DNA of 64,000 nt from Deinococcus yavapaiensis KR-236 (GTDB lineage: Bacteria > Deinococcota > Deinococci > Deinococcales > Deinococcaceae), in NCBI RefSeq assembly GCF_003217515.1, contig NZ_QJSX01000006.1:62001-126000 (forward strand), written 5' to 3'. Below are positions 16,218 to 25,129 of this stretch, one piece after another; within the stretch, counting starts at the first letter, position 1; every line of letters starts with the position of its first letter. The translations under genes were made by a program, and so were the position numbers. The notes beneath the pieces are model-generated. The model saw only the letters and a program-made list of their open reading frames with translations. It was not told the DNA's origin and searched no databases.

Positions 16218-18755
16218 TCAGGACGACAACTTCTTTTGCCACGCGTGCAGCAACCCCAGCGCCTCCATGGGCGTGAGGCGTGCCAAGTCCAGCGACGCGA
16301 GTTCCCGCGCGAGCTCGCCGTCTCCACCCTCGCTCTTCGCCGTCAAGCTCGCCAGCAAAGCCGCCGCCCGCGTCGTGACGCTTCCCGGCAAGCCCGCGAT
16401 CTTCGCGACCTCCACCCCGTAACTGCTTTTCGCCGCTCCCTCGAGCACCTGATGGTAGAACGTCAGCCCGCGCGCCTCCTCCTGCGCGGCGACGTGAAGG
16501 TTCACGAGGCCCGGCAACTCTCCTTCGAGCCGGGTGAGCTCGAAGTAGTGCGTGGCAAACAGCGTGAACGCCCCGACGCCGTGCAAGTGCTCCAAAGCCG
16601 CCTGCGCGATCGCGAGGCCGTCGAGGGTGCTCGTGCCCCGACCCACCTCGTCGAGAATCACGAGACTTTTGGACGTGGCCGAGTGCAAGATGGCCGCGAG
16701 CTCGCTCATCTCCACCATGAACGTCGAGCGACCCCCGGCGAGGTCGTCGTTCGCGCCGATCCGCGTGTGAATCGCGTCGAACAACGGCAACTCCGCTTCG
16801 TCCACGGGCACGAAGGACCCGATCTGATGCAGCAGCGCGCACAACACCACCGTGCGCAGATACGTCGACTTGCCCGCCATGTTCGGCCCCGTCAACACCA
16901 GCATGCGACGCGACGCGTTCATGACGGCGTCGTTCGGCACGAACGCCTCTCGCAGCGCGAGCTCCACCACGGGATGCCGCGCCTGCACGAGCCGCACTTC
17001 ACCGCTCGACGTCGCCGGTCGGTTCCAGCCGCGCGAAAACGCCACCTCGGCGAGGGTGGACAACACGTCGAGTTCGCTCAACGCTCCCGCCGCCGCCGAA
17101 AGCAACTCCACGTGGTTCGCGAGGGCCGCGCGAAGCTCGCCGAACACCTCGAACTCCAAGCGCTCCGCCGCCGACTCGCAACGCGCGATGTCACGCTCGC
17201 GCTCGCGCACGTCCGGCCGCGTGAAGCGGGCGCGGTCCTTCAAGGTCGCCACTTGACGGTAATCCGACGGAACTTTGTGCGCGTGCGCCTGCGATACTTC
17301 CAAGTAGTAGCCGAACACCGAGTTGTACGCGACCTTGATCGGCAAGCCCGTTCGCTCTCGCTCGCGCGCCTCGAGGTCCGCCATCCACGCTCGGCCCGTC
17401 AGCGCCTCGTCGCGCAACGCGTCGAGTTCGGCGCTGAACCCCTCGCGGATGAGCCCGCCTTCGCCAAGGCGAATCGGCGGGTTGTCTACGAGCGCCGCCC
17501 GAATGATCGCCACGACATCCGGCAAGGCCGTCAAACGCGCCCGCACTTGCCCGAGCAGCCCGCCTTGCCCTTCCAAGAGGGCGTCGAGTTCTGGCAGCAA
17601 CTCCAACGTCCTGGCGAGCGCCGCCACCTCCTTCGGCAGCACCCGCTGAGACGCCACGCGCGCCGCGAGACGCTCCAAATCGTGCGCTCGGTACAGCAAC
17701 GCCCGAATTCCATCGCGCAGATCCGGAGCGCGTACGAGCGCTTCCACCGCGTCGAGGCGCCCCTGAATCGACGCTTCGTCCAGCAACGGGGAGCGCAGCC
17801 ACGCTCGCAACCGCCGCTTCCCGCCCGCCGTGCGCGTGTGCGCGAGCGCGGACAGCAACGTCGACCCACCCGCCGAATTGGCCTGGAACACTTCCAAGGC
17901 GCGCAGGGCCGCGTCCGACAAGTGCAAGGACGCGCCCGGCTCGTACCGCACGACGCGCGTCACCATATCGAGCCGCCCGTGCTGCGTCGAGCGCGTGTAC
18001 GCGAGAATCGATCCGCACGCTCGAACGAGCGCCGACGTCGCCAAGCTTTCCGGAATTGCGCCGAACGTCGAGCGCAACTCCGCCTCGCACGCCGCCTCGT
18101 CGAAGCTGCCCTTCGAAATCATCACCGGGAACTTCGCACGGAAGTCCGACAGCAGCGCCGCGTTCTCCTCGAACTCCGGCGCGAGCAGCACCTCGCGCGC
18201 TCGGTGCCGCGCGAGCTCGTCGTACAAGGCGCCGCGCGTGCCGAACACCGCGCACTTGAACTCGCCCGTCGATACGTCCAGCAATGCCAGCGCGTACCCG
18301 TCGCCGGTCGCCACGGACGCGAGATAGTTCTCGTCGGCGCCCAGCAGGCGCTCCTCGGTGAGCGTGCCCGGCGTGAAGAGGTCCGTCACCTTGCGGTCCA
18401 CGAGGCCCGAGCCCGGCAACTCCATCTGCTCGGCGATCGCGACCTTCACGCCCGCCGCGAGCAGACGCTCCACGTGCTGATCCTTTGCGCGAATCGGCAC
18501 GCCCGCCATCGGCGTGGAGAAGTCCTTGCTCGTCTTGTGCGTCAACGTGATGCCCAGCAAGCGCGACAACCGCTCGGCATCCTCGCCGAAGGTTTCGAAG
18601 AAGTCGCCGCACTGAAAGAGCAGGATGGCGCCGGGCAGGCGCTCTTCGACTTCGTCGCGAAGCTCGACGTACTGCTGCAGCATCGAAGGGAGGGGGCCTT
18701 TTCCTGCGCCTTTCAGACCGCCGATGAAATTGAAGAGCCCGTTCGCGGTCGTCAC
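16218..18755 (-). CDS. mutS: DNA mismatch repair protein MutS
   Basis: 845 residues. The mismatch-reading motif is seen as LFQCGDFFETFGEDA (Phe-x-Glu; here FETFGED context) in domain I. The ATPase has GPNMAGKSTYLR near residue 625, ILDEVGRGTSTLDG near 700 and FATHYFELTRLE. It recognises mismatches and loads MutL. GTG start (18753-18755) with TATCCT (18762-18767) six bases upstream and no Shine-Dalgarno sequence. It precedes mutL on the same strand. Confidence 0.96.
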   Translation of the reverse strand: MTTANGLFNFIGGLKGAGKGPLPSMLQQYVELRDEVEERLPGAILLFQCGDFFETFGEDAERLSRLLGITLTHKTSKDFSTPMAGVPIRAKDQHVERLLAAGVKVAIAEQMELPGSGLVDRKVTDLFTPGTLTEERLLGADENYLASVATGDGYALALLDVSTGEFKCAVFGTRGALYDELARHRAREVLLAPEFEENAALLSDFRAKFPVMISKGSFDEAACEAELRSTFGAIPESLATSALVRACGSILAYTRSTQHGRLDMVTRVVRYEPGASLHLSDAALRALEVFQANSAGGSTLLSALAHTRTAGGKRRLRAWLRSPLLDEASIQGRLDAVEALVRAPDLRDGIRALLYRAHDLERLAARVASQRVLPKEVAALARTLELLPELDALLEGQGGLLGQVRARLTALPDVVAIIRAALVDNPPIRLGEGGLIREGFSAELDALRDEALTGRAWMADLEARERERTGLPIKVAYNSVFGYYLEVSQAHAHKVPSDYRQVATLKDRARFTRPDVRERERDIARCESAAERLEFEVFGELRAALANHVELLSAAAGALSELDVLSTLAEVAFSRGWNRPATSSGEVRLVQARHPVVELALREAFVPNDAVMNASRRMLVLTGPNMAGKSTYLRTVVLCALLHQIGSFVPVDEAELPLFDAIHTRIGANDDLAGGRSTFMVEMSELAAILHSATSKSLVILDEVGRGTSTLDGLAIAQAALEHLHGVGAFTLFATHYFELTRLEGELPGLVNLHVAAQEEARGLTFYHQVLEGAAKSSYGVEVAKIAGLPGSVTTRAAALLASLTAKSEGGDGELARELASLDLARLTPMEALGLLHAWQKKLSS

Positions 18756-18767
18756 GCGTCGAGGATA

Positions 18768-19090
18768 GCGTGATTTTCCCGCTCTAGATCGTGGTGCAAG
18801 ACCGTTCCTTCCCGTCCTGGCGTGTCGACGAGTTCTACGGTCTCGGTGCCCCGCGTCGCTCGGTGGACAGAAAGGCGCGGGTACATTCCACGCCGCTCTT
18901 AACCCCCGACCTGCTCCTTTGGCAAGGACGACGCGAGAGGCGTTGAGGCCTTCACCACCTCCCTTACTGCATCTACTGCTGTGATGCCCGACTCTCGCGA
19001 CGTTGTCGAAATTCGTGTGAACGTCGAAGTCGCGAGTGGCCGCGACTGAGCGTTTCTCGATTCGGCGACTCTGCCTCCGCGCGCTGACCG
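18768..19090. other. Intergenic region, no gene seen
   Basis: This 323-base stretch lies between the divergent mutS and response-regulator genes. I see no convincing reading frame on either strand, no tRNA and no strong inverted repeat. It must contain the mutS -35 region (right of 18767). Confidence 0.5.
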
Positions 19091-19118
19091 TTAGACTTCA
19101 CTTCGGCGTTAATAAAGT
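19091..19118 (+). promoter_or_regulatory. Candidate promoter of the response-regulator gene
   Basis: TTAGAC (19091-19096), 16-base spacer, TAAAGT (19113-19118). The ATG follows 15 bases after the -10 box and has only a G-run before it, so the leader would be very short. Confidence 0.45.
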
Positions 19119-19133
19119 CTTTAGTCTTGGGGG

Positions 19134-19562
19134 ATGGATGACCGTTCGCTTCACCTGCTGTACTTGGAAGCCGACGAACAAGATGCCGTCCTTTTCCAAG
19201 AAGCGCTCCTCGGGTGCCTTCCCGACTTCTCCCGACCCGTCACCCTGCAAGTCGAGCGCACGGGCGAAGCGACCCTGACGGCCATCGAAAATCGGCGACC
19301 CAACTTGATCTTCCTCGACTTCCAACGTCCCACCCCCGAAGATTGGGACGTTCTGCGAGCGCTCAAGGTCAACACGCACACGGCGGCGATTCCCGTGATC
19401 GTTCTGGCACCCCATGATGCGTCACAAGTGCGCGATCGAGCGTTCGCGATGCACGCGAATGGATGCGTGATCAAGAGCGTCGATCCGCGCGAACTCACGC
19501 CGCGCCTCAAAGGTACGTTGTCATTTTGGGCGAGTCCGCACGTTCGCCTTCCCGAGTCGTGA
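19134..19562 (+). CDS. Single-domain response regulator
   Basis: 142 residues forming one receiver domain: LHLLYLEADEQDA (acidic pocket), NLIFLDFQRPTPEDW with the phospho-accepting Asp, IPVIVLAPHD (the usual Thr/Ser replaced by Ala-Pro) and CVIKSVDP with the conserved Lys. There is no output domain. This size and the long alpha4 region resemble Rcp1-like regulators that work with bacteriophytochrome or hybrid kinases. No kinase gene lies nearby, so the partner is elsewhere. Confidence 0.82.
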   Translation: MDDRSLHLLYLEADEQDAVLFQEALLGCLPDFSRPVTLQVERTGEATLTAIENRRPNLIFLDFQRPTPEDWDVLRALKVNTHTAAIPVIVLAPHDASQVRDRAFAMHANGCVIKSVDPRELTPRLKGTLSFWASPHVRLPES

Positions 19563-19661
19563 AGCAGCGAGAAGTCGCCGCGACCTCACGCCCTCGCTGA
19601 ATCCGCCCAAGGCCGATTTCGATCCCGACGTTTCGACGTCACCCCCCGATGTGGAAAGCCG

Positions 19662-20114
19662 TCAAGACGGCGTTTCCGGGCGAATCAGGATTCCTTTTTG
19701 TCCGTCGAGCGCCACGACCTGCAGCAGACCGCACAGTGCTCGAAGCTCGTCGGGCATGACACGGCTCACTTTGATCCAACGAACGAGTCCATCGTCGCTC
19801 GGCGTGACTTGAACGCTCGCGTGACGGTCCTCGGGGCAACTCCCGAACCACGAGCTTCGAAAAGAGGCCCATTCCCGTTCCGGGCAGGGTCCTTCCAAGA
19901 GGGTTCGAACATCCTCCAACGTTCCGATGGGTTCCGGGTCTTGCGCCGGCCACGTCTCCATGGGCGCGTCGCTCAACGGCTTGAACAGCATGTAGTCGTA
20001 ACTCATCTTCCAAGAGCATGACACGGCCTCTCCGAGTGTTTCGAGCGCTTCGCCCATCCGCCCGCCGTGACGCCCGAAAACAGCTCTCGATTCGTGAAGT
20101 GTTCGGTTCGACAT
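19662..20114 (-). CDS. Hypothetical protein, 150 residues
   Basis: I do not recognise this protein. It has no signal peptide or membrane segment; it contains two pairs of Cys (EGPCPER, FGSCPEDR) and a C-terminal block LRALCGLLQVVALDGQKGILI that looks like a regular helix-strand unit. The start at 20112-20114 lacks a clear ribosome-binding site. Codon use is ordinary for the region. It lies alone between the convergent response regulator and the divergent SDR, so context gives no hint. Confidence 0.55.
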   Translation of the reverse strand: MSNRTLHESRAVFGRHGGRMGEALETLGEAVSCSWKMSYDYMLFKPLSDAPMETWPAQDPEPIGTLEDVRTLLEGPCPEREWASFRSSWFGSCPEDRHASVQVTPSDDGLVRWIKVSRVMPDELRALCGLLQVVALDGQKGILIRPETPS

Positions 20115-20339
20115 GACAGGGAATCGCTCGACGGGGCGCGAAATGCAAGGCTCGACGAACTGCCTCGCGTAGAGTCATGAGCGTATTCCCGCGAGGAGCC
20201 GCCGAACGCATCGAGCCGAGTTCACGCGACGGCCAGCCTTTCCTCGGGAAAAGCGGAGCGCGAACGAATTCGACGGTCAAGCCCGCCTGAAGGCGCCAGC
20301 GTGCCTTCGTCGCGTAACGTTGCCGTCAGGGGGTGCTTC

Positions 20340-21122
20340 ATGGGCATGTTGGAAGGCAAGGTGGCGTTCATCACGGGCGCGGCGAGTGGCATCGGCCTCG
20401 GCACGGCGAAGCGATTCGCGACGGAAGGCGCGCGAATCGTGCTCGCCGACTTGCAAGACGAGGACGGCGAGAAGGCCGCGCGGGAAGTCGAGGCGCTCGG
20501 CGGCGAAGCCTTCTACGTCCACTGCGACGTGAGCTCCGACGAATCCGTGCGAACGGCGGTCGAGCGTGCCGTGGAGCGCTTCGGACGACTCGACATCGTG
20601 TTCGCCAACGCGGGCATCAACGGCGTTTGGACGCCCGTCGACGAGCTCACGCCCGAAGAGTGGAGCAAGACCATCTCCATCAACCTCACCGGGACGTACC
20701 TCACGGTGCACTACACCGTTCCGCATCTCAAGGCGGCCGGTGGCGGCTCCATTCTCATCACGAGCTCCGTCAACGGGACGCGCACCTTCTCGTCCCCGGG
20801 CGCGAGCGCTTACTCCACTTCCAAGGCGGGACAAGTGGCGTTCATGAAGATGATCGCGCTCGAACTCGGCCGTAGCCATATTCGCGTCAACGCCATCTGC
20901 CCCGGCCTCATCCACACGAACATCCAGGAGCGCACCGAGCAGCGCGACACCGAGCAACTGGGCATCGAAGTCGAGTTGCCCAAGGGCAGTCCCGCCTTGA
21001 ACGAAGGCGAAGGCGATCCGATCGACGTCGCGGACGTGTGCCTCTTCCTCGCGTCCGACCTTGGCAGGCACGTGTCGGGCGTGGAGATCTTCGTGGACGG
21101 CGGCGCTTCGCTGCTGCGTTGA
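20340..21122 (+). CDS. SDR family oxidoreductase
   Basis: 260 residues from the ATG at 20340-20342, which follows CAGGGGGTG; 13 codons of open frame upstream were left out. The classical SDR pattern is present: TGAASGIGLGTA (cofactor), NAGI, catalytic Ser in ITSSVNG, and YSTSK with the Tyr and Lys. D following the second strand (VLADLQDEDG) favours NAD(H). The insert between VELPKGSPALNEGEGDP near the C-terminus is typical of a subgroup of glucose-dehydrogenase-like SDRs. Substrate unknown. Confidence 0.9.
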   Translation: MGMLEGKVAFITGAASGIGLGTAKRFATEGARIVLADLQDEDGEKAAREVEALGGEAFYVHCDVSSDESVRTAVERAVERFGRLDIVFANAGINGVWTPVDELTPEEWSKTISINLTGTYLTVHYTVPHLKAAGGGSILITSSVNGTRTFSSPGASAYSTSKAGQVAFMKMIALELGRSHIRVNAICPGLIHTNIQERTEQRDTEQLGIEVELPKGSPALNEGEGDPIDVADVCLFLASDLGRHVSGVEIFVDGGASLLR

Positions 21123-21128
21123 ATGTGA

Positions 21129-21155
21129 AATCCCCTCCCACGGTGGGAGGGGATT
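21129..21155. terminator. Bidirectional hairpin between SDR and CBS genes
   Basis: A perfect 12-bp stem AATCCCCTCCCA / TGGGAGGGGATT with a 3-base loop lies six bases behind the SDR stop and in front of the converging CBS gene. It has no long T-run on either side, so its strength as an intrinsic terminator is uncertain. Confidence 0.65.
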
Positions 21156-21186
21156 CGGCAAGAAAGCGTGGCGCGGACAGCGGGGC

Positions 21187-21609
21187 TTAGTTGTTTCCGC
21201 CCGGCTGAGAGACGCCTTCCAGCGCCGCTTCGTCCGCGCCCGTGTCCGTCTTCACGGCGAGGTCGCCGAGGCTGATGATGCCGACGGGCTTGCCGTTCTC
21301 CACGACGGGCAGGCGACGCACCTGCTTGTCCGCCATGAGCTTCGCGGCGTCCTTGACCTTCGTGTCCGCTTCGAGCGTCACGAGGTCCTTGCTCATGATG
21401 TCGCCGACGGCGGCGTTCGAAGGGCCGCCTTCTGCCATCACGCGCACGACGAGATCGCGGTCCGTGACGATTCCGGCGAGACGCTCGCCTTCCGTCACGA
21501 GAACGTTCCCGATGTCGTGCTGCTTCATGAGCTTCGCCACTTCCGAGACCGAAGTGCGAGGAGAGACGGTGACGAGGTTCTCGCTCATAATGTCGCGCAA
21601 TTTCGTCAT
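21187..21609 (-). CDS. CBS-domain pair protein
   Basis: 140 residues comprising two CBS domains: MSENLVTVSPRTSVSEVAKLM...GIVTDRDLV (about 5-60) and MSKDLVTLEADTKVKDAAKLM...GIISLGDLA (about 70-128). Such stand-alone pairs bind adenine nucleotides and act as energy or stress sensors. The ATG at 21607-21609 is chosen because AGGAGGT stands seven bases upstream. The acidic tail EAALEGVSQPGG is unstructured. Confidence 0.92.
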   Translation of the reverse strand: MTKLRDIMSENLVTVSPRTSVSEVAKLMKQHDIGNVLVTEGERLAGIVTDRDLVVRVMAEGGPSNAAVGDIMSKDLVTLEADTKVKDAAKLMADKQVRRLPVVENGKPVGIISLGDLAVKTDTGADEAALEGVSQPGGNN

Positions 21610-21678
21610 GTAGTGACCTCCTCTTCGCACCGTAAACGTCCAGATGGTCGGTGGGGTGAACGCGCTCTACAGATGCCT

Positions 21679-22515
21679 TTACAGCAAGCGACCCGGCAGG
21701 GGCGCGTCCGGATTCGGAAGGCTCACCGTGAGTCCGCGTGACGCCAAGGCTTCGCGAAGCATCGGGATGTTCTTGAGCGCGTGGCCTTTCGTCGTGTTTT
21801 GGAAGAAGACGTAAAGCTCTTCCAACTCGCCTTCCACCTCGGCGATCTTGTCGGCCCACTCGTCCATCTCCGCGCGGTTGTACAGGTAGTCGTGGCGTTC
21901 GGCGGCGCTCTTGCCTTCCCACCACGAGCCTTCGTTGCGTCCGTGCAACCGCAAGTACCCCACTTCGGACGTGACGTGCACGCGCGGCTCGGGCATTCCG
22001 CCGACCGGAGGGTAGTCGGGGCTGACCCAGATGAGGCCGTACTCGGCCATGCCTTCGCGCACTTCGGGCTTGTCCCACGAGGCGTGGCGAAGTTCCACGG
22101 CCAGCTCGTGGCCCGCGAAGCGCTCGGCGAGGTCCAGCAGGTACTTGCGGTTGTCGGTCGTGCGGTGGAAGGAGTACGGAAATTGCGCGAGGTACGGTCC
22201 CTTGAGGCCCACTTCGCGTAACGGTTGCGGGCTTTGCAGCATCCGGTCGAAGTCGCTCTGCTCGGGGTTGCGGGTGTGCGTGAACACCTGGTGGAGCTTC
22301 ACGGCGAAGCGCGTGCGTCCCCCCGACTTCTTCGCCATGCCCTCGAACGCTTTCAGGCCGGGAATGCCGTAGAAGCTGGAGTTGAGCTCCACGGCGTTGA
22401 AGTGCTGCGAGTACACCTCCAGGAACTGGTCTTTCTTCGTGCCGTCGGGGTAGAGCAAGCCGGGACCGATCCAGTCTTCGTTCGAGTACCCGCCGGTGCC
22501 GAGGTAGATACGCAT
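21679..22515 (-). CDS. DUF72 (YecE-like) protein
   Basis: 278 residues with the TIM-barrel-like DUF72 pattern: IYLGTGGYSNEDWIGPGLLYP at the start, FNAVELNSSFYGIP, FAVKLHQVFTHTR, LAVELRHASWD, YLRLHGRNEGSW and a final VFFQNTTKGHALKNI. The conserved Glu, His and Asn residues look like an active site, but no reaction is known for the family. TACCGT (22522-22527) lies six bases before the ATG, again a leaderless arrangement. Confidence 0.92.
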   Translation of the reverse strand: MRIYLGTGGYSNEDWIGPGLLYPDGTKKDQFLEVYSQHFNAVELNSSFYGIPGLKAFEGMAKKSGGRTRFAVKLHQVFTHTRNPEQSDFDRMLQSPQPLREVGLKGPYLAQFPYSFHRTTDNRKYLLDLAERFAGHELAVELRHASWDKPEVREGMAEYGLIWVSPDYPPVGGMPEPRVHVTSEVGYLRLHGRNEGSWWEGKSAAERHDYLYNRAEMDEWADKIAEVEGELEELYVFFQNTTKGHALKNIPMLREALASRGLTVSLPNPDAPLPGRLL

Positions 22516-22622
22516 ACGCTCACGGTAGCAGCCTGGAAAAACGCTGGCCTTGAGCGGAAGTCAAGGTCACCGGGGCGAGGAGGGGCGCGCGGTCGCACGC
22601 TCGGCGGCCCTACAATGCCCGT

Positions 22623-23171
22623 ATGGCCCCTTCCCCCTTCGACGTCTTGTCGACGGACCGTCTCGTGCTTCGCCGTCTGCGCGACGAGGATGCGCCCGCT
22701 TTGTGCGCGTACCGCAGCGATCCGGAGGTCGCCCGCTTCCAGGGATGGGGCGCTTCGTTCGGCGAGATGCAGGCCCGCTCGTTGATCGAGGCGATGCGGG
22801 AACGTGAGCCCGGCGAAGAAGGATGGTTTCAATTCGCCGTGGCCGAGTGCGCGTCGGGCGTGCTGATCGGGGATTTGGGCTTGTGCGCTTTCGGCGAGCG
22901 CCAAGCCGAGATCGGCTTCACGCTTGCCCGGGCGGCGCAAGGACGCGGGTACGCGCGCGAGGCCGTAAGCGCCTTGCTGTCGTACGCGTTCGGTCCGTTG
23001 CACTTGCACCGCGTCGTCGCCGGGATCGATCCTCGAAACACGAAGGCCCGGGCGTTGCTGGAACGCTTGAAGTTCCGCCTCGAAGGCCGCTTCGTCGAGA
23101 GTTTCTTGGAAGGGAACGTGTGGCTCGACGAAGATCGGTTCGCGCTGCTTTCCCGCGAGTGGACCGCGTAA
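22623..23171 (+). CDS. GNAT N-acetyltransferase (RimJ/RimL type)
   Basis: 182 residues. LSTDRLVLRRLRDEDAPAL opens the RimJ/RimL-like fold, EIGFTLARAAQGRGYAREAV holds the acetyl-CoA loop (RGYA), and HRVVAGIDPRNTKARALLERLKFRLEG is the family's C-terminal signature. Substrate (ribosomal protein, antibiotic or small amine) unknown. TACAAT (22611-22616) stands six bases before the ATG without a Shine-Dalgarno sequence. Confidence 0.9.
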   Translation: MAPSPFDVLSTDRLVLRRLRDEDAPALCAYRSDPEVARFQGWGASFGEMQARSLIEAMREREPGEEGWFQFAVAECASGVLIGDLGLCAFGERQAEIGFTLARAAQGRGYAREAVSALLSYAFGPLHLHRVVAGIDPRNTKARALLERLKFRLEGRFVESFLEGNVWLDEDRFALLSREWTA

Positions 23172-23481
23172 GTTAATCGGTCGGACCGGCAAGGAAGGGT
23201 TCCCGAGGACGTCATCGCCCACCAAGACTCCGAGGGTCGCGCCCGCGGTCCGTGTTTATGAGGCTCGGCGCGATTGGACGCCGAGCAGCAGGAGCGTCTT
23301 CGGCTCGAGGCTGGAAAAGACGCGCTTGCTCGTCTCCACGAATTGGAGAGTAAATGGGGGAGAGGTCGTACCTCACCGCTGCGTCGTCAGGAGACGGGAG
23401 GGGCGCACGAGGACTGCTCGTGCGCCCCTCCCGTCTCTCTTCATTGCCCTCGTTCCGTTGGCCGAGCCGCGTGCTCGATCT
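23172..23481. other. Intergenic region with three inverted repeats
   Basis: This 310-base gap between converging genes contains three hairpins: GCTCGGCG/CGCCGAGC (23263-23270, 23279-23286), GCGTCTT/AAGACGC (23294-23300, 23317-23323) and a perfect 21-bp stem (23391-23411, 23417-23437). No convincing reading frame was found. It may be a terminator region or an unrecognised repeat or RNA. Confidence 0.55.
23391..23437. terminator. 21-bp perfect hairpin
   Basis: The arm at 23391-23411 (GAGACGGGAGGGGCGCACGAG is 21 bases; key part GGGAGGGGCGCACGAG) matches 23417-23437 without mismatch, with loop GACTG. On the plus strand TCTTCATT follows. It stands 44 bases behind the converging lipoprotein gene's stop and probably serves both directions. 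Confidence 0.65.
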
Positions 23482-25065
23482 TCAAGGGGCGGTCTTGAAC
23501 GAGAAGGTCTCCGAGGTCGTCACGACGTACGGAGTGGCGTCACCGGCTTGCGGGTAGCCGTTCGGCCACGCGCCGCTCGTGAAGTCGTCCATCGACGAGA
23601 ACGGTCCCACCGTCGCGACGGTCCACGTGTACGACGTGTTCTTGCCCAGAAAGGCGGAGTCGAGGGGTTGATAGCCCGACGCGGTCGTGTACGCGACGCG
23701 CTTGCCCGACAGCAGAAAGATCGACACGGAGGAGGGCGGGACGGACGTCCACGAGAAGTTGGGATTGGTGCCGACGTCCGTGCGTCCGTTCGTCGGGCTC
23801 GACAGGGCGGCGGCGCTCGGCAAGGCGAGGTTCACGACCTCGTTGGGTTGCAGACCCACGCGTTGAACGCTCACGGTGCGCGCGCCTTGCTTGGCGTCCA
23901 CGACGAGCCCGAGGGTTTTACCGGGCACGACGGGCGTGCGGTACGTGTTCGTGGTGTTCGCGCTGGTGTCGACGCCGAGCAGGAAGAAGCTCTTGGGCGA
24001 CAAGCTCAAAAACAGGCGCTTGCTCGTGAGGCTCGCGCCGCTCGGCAAGGTGATCAAGGCGCTGAGGCTGCTGTTCTGAGCCGCCCCGAGCGGTTGGAAC
24101 GTGATGTTCTGACCGGAAGAGGAGACGCCGTTGGCGAGGTTGACGTCGCGTGTCGCGAAGCCGCTGTAGCTGTCGAAGAGGGTGCTGACGGCCGGGTTGA
24201 GCTTGCCGTACAGCGCGTACAGCGTGCCCGTCGTGGCGCTCGACCCCGTCCAAGTCGCCGTCAAGTTGTAGTTCGCGCCGCTTCCGGCGATCAAGGTGGC
24301 GCTGCCTCGTCCGTTCGCGGCGTTGGCGAAGGTGACGCCCGCGATCTGACCCGCCGGAATCGGGAACGTCGCGCCGCTCAGCGTGCCGCTCACGGTCGCT
24401 TGCGCTTGGAGGGGCGCGCCGCCTTCGACGCCGAACAGCATCAACTTCGGATCGGGGCGCGTGAGGCCCACGAATTCGTGCGAAATCGCCGAGCCGCTCG
24501 GCTGCACGACGAGCGAGTAAGTGCCCTTGACGTTCGCGAAGGTGAAGTTGCCGTTCGCGTCGGTCGTCGTGCTGGCGGGGTTGGGTTGCAGCCCGACGCT
24601 CGCGCCGGAGAGGGGCACGCCGAAGGCGTTGAGGACGCGGCCCGTCACGGTGATGCCGGGTTTGGGCGTCACGACGAGCTTCAAGGGCGCCGTGTGCTCG
24701 ACCGACGCTCCGTTCACGGTCGCCGTGCCTTTCACGAAGAAGTCGTAGGTGCCCGCGTCGAGCGACGACGCGTCGAGCGTCAGGGTCGTGGTGGTGCTGC
24801 TGTTGAGCGGCGCGAAGGTCGTTGCGAGCGCGGCGGGCTTGGCGGCCGTCGAGAAGGCGACGCTCTTGGTGAAGCCTCCGCTCGGGGCGACCGTGACGTT
24901 CACGGAGGTGGAACTGCCGGAAGCGACGGTGACGTTGCTGCTCGTGAGCAGCAACGAGAAGTCACCGCTCTCGGCGGGAGGTGGGGCGCTTCCCGCGCCT
25001 TGGCACGCGGTGAGGAGGGCCGACGTCAAGACGAGCAGGGAGGGAAGGGCGGTCGAGAGACGCAT
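23482..25065 (-). CDS. Lipoprotein with carboxypeptidase-regulatory-like domain
   Basis: 527 residues. The signal peptide ends in the lipobox LLTAC (Cys near 21), followed by a Gly/Ala/Pro linker. Residues ~35-130 are an Ig/invasin-like beta domain rich in Ser and Thr; ~135-200 (TVTGRVLNAFGVPLSGASVGL...TTTDANGNFTF) form a carboxypeptidase D regulatory-like domain; the C-terminal third (SPTNGRTDVGTNPNFSWT) resembles an Ig-like fold. It is an envelope-anchored protein of unknown ligand. Shine-Dalgarno AAGGAGT precedes the ATG. It follows the 765-residue lipoprotein gene in the same direction after a hairpin. Confidence 0.8.
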   Translation of the reverse strand: MRLSTALPSLLVLTSALLTACQGAGSAPPPAESGDFSLLLTSSNVTVASGSSTSVNVTVAPSGGFTKSVAFSTAAKPAALATTFAPLNSSTTTTLTLDASSLDAGTYDFFVKGTATVNGASVEHTAPLKLVVTPKPGITVTGRVLNAFGVPLSGASVGLQPNPASTTTDANGNFTFANVKGTYSLVVQPSGSAISHEFVGLTRPDPKLMLFGVEGGAPLQAQATVSGTLSGATFPIPAGQIAGVTFANAANGRGSATLIAGSGANYNLTATWTGSSATTGTLYALYGKLNPAVSTLFDSYSGFATRDVNLANGVSSSGQNITFQPLGAAQNSSLSALITLPSGASLTSKRLFLSLSPKSFFLLGVDTSANTTNTYRTPVVPGKTLGLVVDAKQGARTVSVQRVGLQPNEVVNLALPSAAALSSPTNGRTDVGTNPNFSWTSVPPSSVSIFLLSGKRVAYTTASGYQPLDSAFLGKNTSYTWTVATVGPFSSMDDFTSGAWPNGYPQAGDATPYVVTTSETFSFKTAP

Positions 25066-25090
25066 AGAGGACTCCTTGAAGACGAACGAG

Positions 25091-25125
25091 GGAAAGGGGA
25101 ACGGCGCCGCGCCGTTCCCCTTTCC
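25091..25125. terminator. 16-bp hairpin between two lipoprotein genes
   Basis: GGAAAGGGGAACGGCG (25091-25106) pairs perfectly with CGCCGTTCCCCTTTCC (25110-25125) around a 3-base loop, five bases behind the stop of the upstream lipoprotein gene. No T-run follows on the minus strand, so it may slow or process the transcript rather than end it. Confidence 0.6.
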
Positions 25126-25129
25126 GAAT

